Notes under the pieces: generated by a model
The model's input: the letters and a program-made list of their open reading frames with translations, nothing else
Databases searched by the model: none
What the model was told of the DNA's origin: nothing
Part shown: positions 7,118-12,114 of the stretch, piece by piece
Layout: each line of letters opens with the position of its first letter
Numbering within the stretch: position 1 is the stretch's first letter
Origin: Gonapodya sp. JEL0774
Lineage: Eukaryota; Monoblepharomycota; Monoblepharidomycetes; Monoblepharidales; Gonapodyaceae
Direction: 5' to 3'
DNA length: 12,114 nt
Assembly: GCA_027604505.1 (NCBI GenBank)
Contig: JADIIX010000346.1
Span: 1 to 12,114 of the forward strand
Translations under genes and position numbers: made by a program

Positions 7118-10100
7118 ATGGCAGATTTCATCGTGCATAATGTGGGCGCCATCCTTGGGGCATCCGGACGTGAGTCAAATCAGTCGACAAAAGTTCCATC
7201 ATTAGTCTTTCTCAAAACCGGCAATTACATCCGGTACCCAATTCACGTCACGTCTCCCGCCATATACTTTCAATGACGCGCTATCATTCCCACTACTTCC
7301 CCCTGTTTTGTCTTGAAAGTGGCTTTCCTCGGCGGTTACCATATCGCGAAACGCTTGAGAACTGCACCACCCCCCTCCCGTGAAGAAGCGGAGGAAGTCG
7401 CTCGTCAACTCATTGCAGAGGAAGAACGTAAACGTAAGGGTGTGAAGGGAGAATCCTCATCGGTCAAGGCAAAAGACCGAAAAGCAGCCAGGCGAACAAG
7501 AGTTGACAGTGATGCCGCAGCAAGCGGGACTGATGGAGAGGCTATTGGTAGCACAGCGTCCGCCTCTGAAAGTGAGGTGAGTGGGTGTAGCTAAGGGAAC
7601 AAAGTCCGAACGTATCCTCATCATCGAGAAGTATACCCCGGAACACAATCGTCACCACAAACTGAGACTTGAGATAACAACATAACCCTTCCAGAAACAC
7701 GTTCGATTTCTGTTGAAGTGGTGATCTCTAGTTTCGTGGATGAACTGACTTGCCCCGTCCCTCGCCTGGCGTTAGGCACTCTCCCGGTCCGCCGCTCGAT
7801 CTTCATCACGTGCCATTCCTCAGTCCCAACCACAGCCCCAACCCCAAATAACCCGCGATCGGGAAAGCAACGACTCGGACTTGCTTCTTCTTGCCAACAT
7901 CGCGAAACCGAAAGTCGTGGGGGTCCAGCCTGTGAAGGCACAAGCTGCGACCACAGCAACCCCGAAGCATGCACAATCTCCTCCTGGCGAACCCGGGGGG
8001 TCGAAATCTGTCCCATCCCTGACATCTCCCTCGACAAAGCTGCCAACTCCCAAAGCGTCCCAATCCACTGCCCCAGTCGTGAAACAAGCGGTCACTGACG
8101 ACATTCCCATAAGGTCATCAAGTGCCGTGAAGGGACCCACGGTCTCGGAGCCTACCGCACAGAAAAATGCATCAAGCGTTCCTAAAGACATTCCTCCTAC
8201 CACAAGTGCTACCACTCGTGAAGGTACCTCAGCTTCCGTTACCGCGACAGTTGGCGAGTCAAAACATCCTACTGGCAGTGATCGCGGTCGCACTCCCTCT
8301 CCCGCCAAACCTTCTTCCTCCTCAGATGCCGCCATTCTGGCACGTATCGCTGCTCTTGAAAAGCAACTGGACACCCTCACATCCTCCAACACAGTATTAA
8401 CTGCCCAACTTACCCAAGCTTCCGGCCAGGCCGAACGTGCAAAAGCCGACGTGAAGATCCTCAGAGAATCCAACACCCAACTGCAAGCAGCCCTCGCTGC
8501 AAAGGTGGAGCAACTCCGAATCGCCAACGAGGTTGCATCGTCAAAGTCCACCGATGCTGCTTCAAAGTCCGACGAGACCAAGATCCAGCTCGAGAGGGCC
8601 GCAGAGGACACCGCGATGTGGAAGCGGAAAGCACAGGAGCAACACGAAGAAGCAGAAAGGTGGAAGGTGGAAGCAGGTCAGTGGGAGTCCAGGTTTGAGG
8701 GCAAAGTTGCAGAGGTGCAGGTAAGTCAGATCGGGTGAGACATACTGTCCTTCTGGAACAGCTCCGTGTGCATACTCTGAGTCTGCTCTCGTTTTTCCCA
8801 CCACTCTCGCGCAGCACGCCACTCACCAGTCTACTCTCGCTGTTTCACGCCTCAACGAGCTTGCAGCGACGCACGCCATGACCTCCGCGCAATCTGCGCA
8901 GCTCGCCGCCCAGCTAGATCGAGCTCACAGCCAGATAGCTGCTCAAGCGGGCGAGATCGCCCAGTTGAGAAGTCACATGGAGGCGGAGATCGGAAGAGCG
9001 AGAGCAGAGAGGGAAGGTGATGTTGGAGTATTGAAAGCCAAACTCGATGCTTCAGAAGCGGAGAGAAAAGCGCTAGGTGAAGACCATAAAGCGCTGAAGG
9101 AGCTGGCTGGCGGGTACGAAGCGAGCTCCAAAGCCGCCGATGCAGCCTTGGACGATGCGAGGAGGGAAGTTGAGGAGGAGAGAGAACGGAGGGTTGCCCT
9201 GCAGCACGAACTCCTCATGGAAAAGACCAAAATTGAAGAGATGAAAACTCTGGCAGACAGCTTGGCCGACAGGGTGAAGGAGGCGGAAGAACGTGTGGCC
9301 GCTACCCACACTGAGACCGCTCGAAATCTCGAAGCACAATCCCCTGCAGCTGTGACGGCCGCTCTCGTCCCGGACGCTGCCGATGTGGCTCGCGTCGCCG
9401 AGCTTGAGAAACTTCTGGCGGTCGCAAAAGCGCGCGCTATCGAGCTTGATTGTGCCTTGACTGAAGAGCAAGCGGCGAAAGAACGTGGATTCGTCGAGTT
9501 GGAACTGATCAAGACGACTCTATTCGAAACTGAAGACAGAGTGAGGGCACTCGAGTCGGCGGCCGAGGACCCAGCTATGGTCCAGAACATTGTGGTGCCA
9601 TCTCCACGATCAGAAGATCTACTTGAGGGCCTAGCTCGTGCTGATGAAGGTCAAGGCGCCACTTCCAAGTACCTTGCGCAGGTTGTGGAAGACTTGTGGT
9701 CCACAAAGAGTGCTTTGTGGGGATTGACGGAGAAAGTCGCCAAAGTTGAGAAGGAGCGGGACTCGCTTAAAGCTGCAGTTACAGCGGCCACGGTTGCACC
9801 CGTTGTGGTGAAGCAAGATGTTAAAAATGACGCTGAAGCATTCGTGAACGCAGTGGAGGCTCACGAATGGGCAACTCAGTACATTGGTCAACTGGCTGAA
9901 GACCTAAGGTCCGCGAAAGAAGGGGCAATTGCTGCAAGGGAAAAGCTGAGGGAGTCTCAAAAGGAGCTAGATGAACTCAAGAAGGCATCCGTGGACAAAG
10001 CCTCCGGTGTATCGGTCGCAACCTCTCCAGTTCGAGCATTGGTGAACGGTGACCATTCCGACAAACCGGTTTCCCCAACTTCCACAGAGCTCGCTGCCCT

Positions 10101-11207
10101 CGCTTCTCAACTTGCATCTTCACGCCTTGAGATCGATCAACTCCGGGGGAAACTGGAATCCGTTGGACCGGTGTATGAGCGCCTCGAGGAAGCGAAGGCT
10201 ACCCTAGCGGACGCTCAGCGTGCTGCGGGTGTCGCGCAAGATCGAGCGATCAAAGCCGAAGAAAAGTTGAGGCTCGAACGGAGCAAGATCGAACTCCAAG
10301 GTAGAGGTGCTGCGCCAGCGAGGGAGGAGGTGATGAGGGCGGCTGAGGAGATAGCAAAAGGGCAAAAGGAGCTCGCTGGTGCCGTCGAGAAGTTGGTGTC
10401 CGTGAGGGGAATCACGGGACAGGTACTCAATGGCGATGCAGAGAGAAAGACTCCAACTCCCGTGAACGAGAGCGTGGCCATGTTTGCAGCACAGGAATCA
10501 GGGATCGCTAAATTTCTGGAGAATGTTGTGGAGGAACTCGCTGTCGCAAAGCGCAGAATCGGCGTGCTCCAGTCAGAGTCTATATCCGAAACACAATCAT
10601 CAGCGCAGCCCGATGTGTCCACCAGCAACGCTCTCGCTAATAAGGTCACACAGTTGGAACAAATCCTGGCCCACCAGCAGGATGCTCATATAGAGTACAC
10701 TCGATATTTTGCCACTGTGGTCAGCTCGTTGGAGGGTCGTTTCGCCGAATCATCTGAGGCTTCCAAAAGGACAAAGCCCGAAATCAAGATTCCATCGTCA
10801 GGCTCAACCACCACAACATCCACGTCGGTTGCCACATCCCCTGTTCACACGTCCAACAAGATGTCTCTCGCTCTTCCAACCACTCGAGAAACAGGCCAAG
10901 GGACTCCAGAAGTGCGAGTCACCGATGCAGGGAGCGAGACTGAGGGTGTCGAGTTGACAGAGACAGGTACCGGGTCGGGCACTGTTGGTACAGCTGAAAT
11001 GGCTGCGGGCACTGTTGGTACAGCTGAAATGGCTGCGGGCACGGACGGGTTAGTCAGTCGTGGCGACGGAACGCTGACTCCCGATAGTATCGAGGTGAGT
11101 CAATATTCTGGGTCTGCAAACGGTTGCTCGTTTCTATGTCGAGGCTAAAGACTGTGCCTGTGATCTCATTGTAGAACGGTGATATTGTCGGTGTAGGTAC
11201 TGACTGA
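7118..11207 (+). CDS. Membrane-anchored long coiled-coil protein, kinectin/p180-like architecture
   Basis: Five exons: 7118-7169, 7320-7576, 7776-8720, 8815-11094 and 11175-11207. They encode 1188 residues, and every junction keeps frame. Introns are 150, 199, 94 and 80 bp with donors GTGAGT, GTGAGT, GTAAGT, GTGAGT. The ATG has A at -3 and G at +4. Splicing exons 1 and 2 creates a hydrophobic segment at about residues 5-27 (VGAILGASGLAFLGGYHIA) followed by basic KRLR, typical of an N-terminal membrane anchor with the rest cytosolic. An acidic/basic segment follows (EEAEEVARQL, KRKGVKG), then a QPQPQPQ tract and a Pro/Ser/Thr-rich linker to about residue 286. A coiled coil then runs, with breaks, to about residue 1065. 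A roughly 20-residue motif, (Y/F)(L/I)xxVVE(D/E)LxxAK, recurs near residues 701, 770, 981 and, degenerately, 1045. The C-terminus is Thr/Gly-rich. Single anchor plus long coiled coil resembles kinectin and ribosome-binding protein p180. This is likeness of layout only, not shown homology. A tethering or organelle-positioning role is inferred. Confidence 0.85.
10981..11040 (+). repeat. Perfect 30-bp tandem duplication in coding sequence
   Basis: Bases 10981-11010 and 11011-11040 are identical, encoding the ten-residue unit TVGTAEMAAG twice near the C-terminus of the long coiled-coil protein. Identity at every base, including third positions, points to a recent slippage duplication that kept the frame. 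Confidence 0.95.
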
Positions 11208-11520
11208 ACCCCAGAGAAAGCCCATGATACAAAGAACAAGATTCGAATCACATACCCAATCCCAATACGCACTGATAACACACTTTCAAGGACAAGTGGG
11301 CAGTAGCTCCTCTCTGATGAAAAATAAGCGGACTTCTCAACGTGAAGAAAAATAAAATGCAAATATCAGAAATCGTTGTTTGTGCATTTTCTAAGGTTGC
11401 TGAATATAAGAAAGTACATATGCAAGGTAGCAACGGGGTTCCAACGAATGTTCGATAATGGAGGGCGTTGGTATGTCTCTGCAGTAGGCCCTTAGTTCCC
11501 AAACCAGTGACTCTGGTTAA
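11208..11520. other. Intergenic region between convergent genes
   Basis: This gap lies between the stop of the long coiled-coil gene (+) and the stop of the right-hand SH3 gene (-). It is AT-richer than the flanking coding sequence. Apart from a plus-strand AATAAA, nothing recognisable is seen. Confidence 0.5.
11351..11356 (+). terminator. Candidate polyadenylation signal AATAAA
   Basis: AATAAA lies in an A-rich stretch about 144 bases after the stop codon of the long coiled-coil gene, a reasonable 3'-UTR length. The hexamer and its position are the only support. Confidence 0.4.
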
Positions 11521-12114
11521 TCACCAACCTTGACTGCGATTGCTAGGTCGTGGGCCTGCTGCAAACCTCTGCATCGAAGGCGAGGGAGGTGGTTGCTCGT
11601 TCCAATATTCGGACGTGGGCCGAGACTGTCCAGCTGTGGACGACGGAGCGGTGGACGGCGGGTATGTTTGAGGGGGATATGTTTGAGGGGCGGCGCGAGC
11701 CGACGCGGCTTCACCGCCAGGGACAAACTCGGGCAGAGAGTCGTGTCGAGGAGTTGGGGCCGGTTGAGAGTGTGTGGAGTTGGAGTTGCGGGAGATGGTC
11801 CCGCCGATAGGAGTGGGAGAGAGCGAGACGTGGGAGAGGGGGAAAACCCCCGAGGCGTGGCTGGCGGTATTTAGTCCCTGCGTCGTAGGAATGGTTTCAA
11901 GCGACGGTTATAGGTCGACTTCAGAAAAAAATACTGCTAACAGATAGACACGAGAACTCACCGAACCCCATCCGTCGGAAAAGGCAAGATTGACAAACAC
12001 ACGATCACCCGTCCTCAAAAAGATTTCGTCCTGGTTCTCGGGATTGAAATCCGCCACGGTGAACATGACGGCTTCAACTTTGGTCGGCGGCAGTCGCTCC
12101 CTGGAAGATTGCGT
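11521..12114 (-). CDS. SH3 domain protein, 5' partial
   Basis: Two exons are visible on the minus strand, 12114-11962 and 11877-11521, separated by an 84-bp phase-0 intron (GTGAGT donor, ACGCAG acceptor). The frame is open at the window edge, so the N-terminal part is outside. Exon 1 gives an SH3 domain: VMFTVADFNPENQDEIFLRT, then GDRVFVNLAFSDGWGS. The domain closes after the intron with GLNTASHASGVFPLSHV. About 100 residues of Pro/Ser-rich tail follow, with a PQTYP repeat and ending in SQGW. The first tryptophan of the usual SH3 WW pair is kept and the second is Gly, as in its two paralogues in this window. The product is a probable cytosolic adaptor. By analogy with the decayed paralogue, ankyrin repeats and a coiled coil may precede the visible part. 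Confidence 0.83.
11663..11692 (-). repeat. 15-bp near-perfect tandem repeat coding PQTYP
   Basis: Two adjacent 15-bp units (TATGTTTGAGGGG core on the plus strand) encode PQTYP twice in the Pro-rich tail of the right-hand SH3 protein. They probably arose by slippage in disordered coding sequence. Confidence 0.7.

Noticed and set aside
7820-8611. A 263-codon open frame on the minus strand
   Set aside because: It is antisense to exon 3 of the long coiled-coil gene, whose junctions on both sides keep frame. No ATG context or domain supports the minus frame.
8973-9590. A 205-codon open frame on the minus strand
   Set aside because: It lies wholly opposite the coiled-coil exon. Its Ser/Ala-rich composition is what antisense of Glu/Ala/Leu codons produces.
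11240-11256. GATTCGAATC, resembling a tRNA T-arm
   Set aside because: It is a simple palindrome. No acceptor, D or anticodon stems can be drawn around it on either strand.

Overview
The window reads as nuclear DNA of an intron-rich eukaryote, most likely a fungus. Genes lie on both strands and are broken by short GT-AG introns, mostly about 65 to 200 bp, with CTGAC or CTAAC-like branch sites and pyrimidine tracts. There are no ribosome binding sites or operons. Ankyrin, coiled-coil and SH3 domains combined in local paralogues, together with a secreted Cys-rich glycoprotein, suggest a zoosporic (chytrid-like) fungus. That placement is inference from architecture, not from a marker gene.

Layout, left to right. 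(1) 1-805 (+): the 3' part of a coiled-coil plus SH3 gene, open at the left edge. (2) 1236-3191 (-): a complete four-exon gene for a 567-residue secreted, heavily N-glycosylatable protein made of two tandem copies of a six-cysteine module that I do not recognise. (3) 3447-4376 (-): a Ser/Pro/Arg-rich, probably disordered protein with two possible 3' ends. (4) 4866-6727 (-): a decayed ankyrin, coiled-coil and SH3 gene with a stop codon and several frame changes. (5) 7118-11207 (+): a five-exon gene for a 1188-residue protein with an N-terminal hydrophobic segment and a very long coiled coil, resembling kinectin or p180 in architecture. (6) 11521-12114 (-): the 3' part of a third SH3 gene, open at the right edge.

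The three SH3 genes are paralogues. They share a VNxxFxDGWGS signature and a phase-0 intron immediately after that motif. The window is therefore part of a local cluster of cytosolic scaffold-type SH3 genes, one member of which is being lost, with unrelated genes between the members. No RNA gene, transposon, CRISPR array or viral sequence was found.

All exon boundaries were worked out by hand, from frame continuity, splice-site consensus and agreement between repeats or paralogues. The most reliable models are the secreted protein, where the second module can be checked against the first, and the long coiled-coil gene, where every junction keeps frame. The least reliable are the Ser/Pro gene and the decayed gene.
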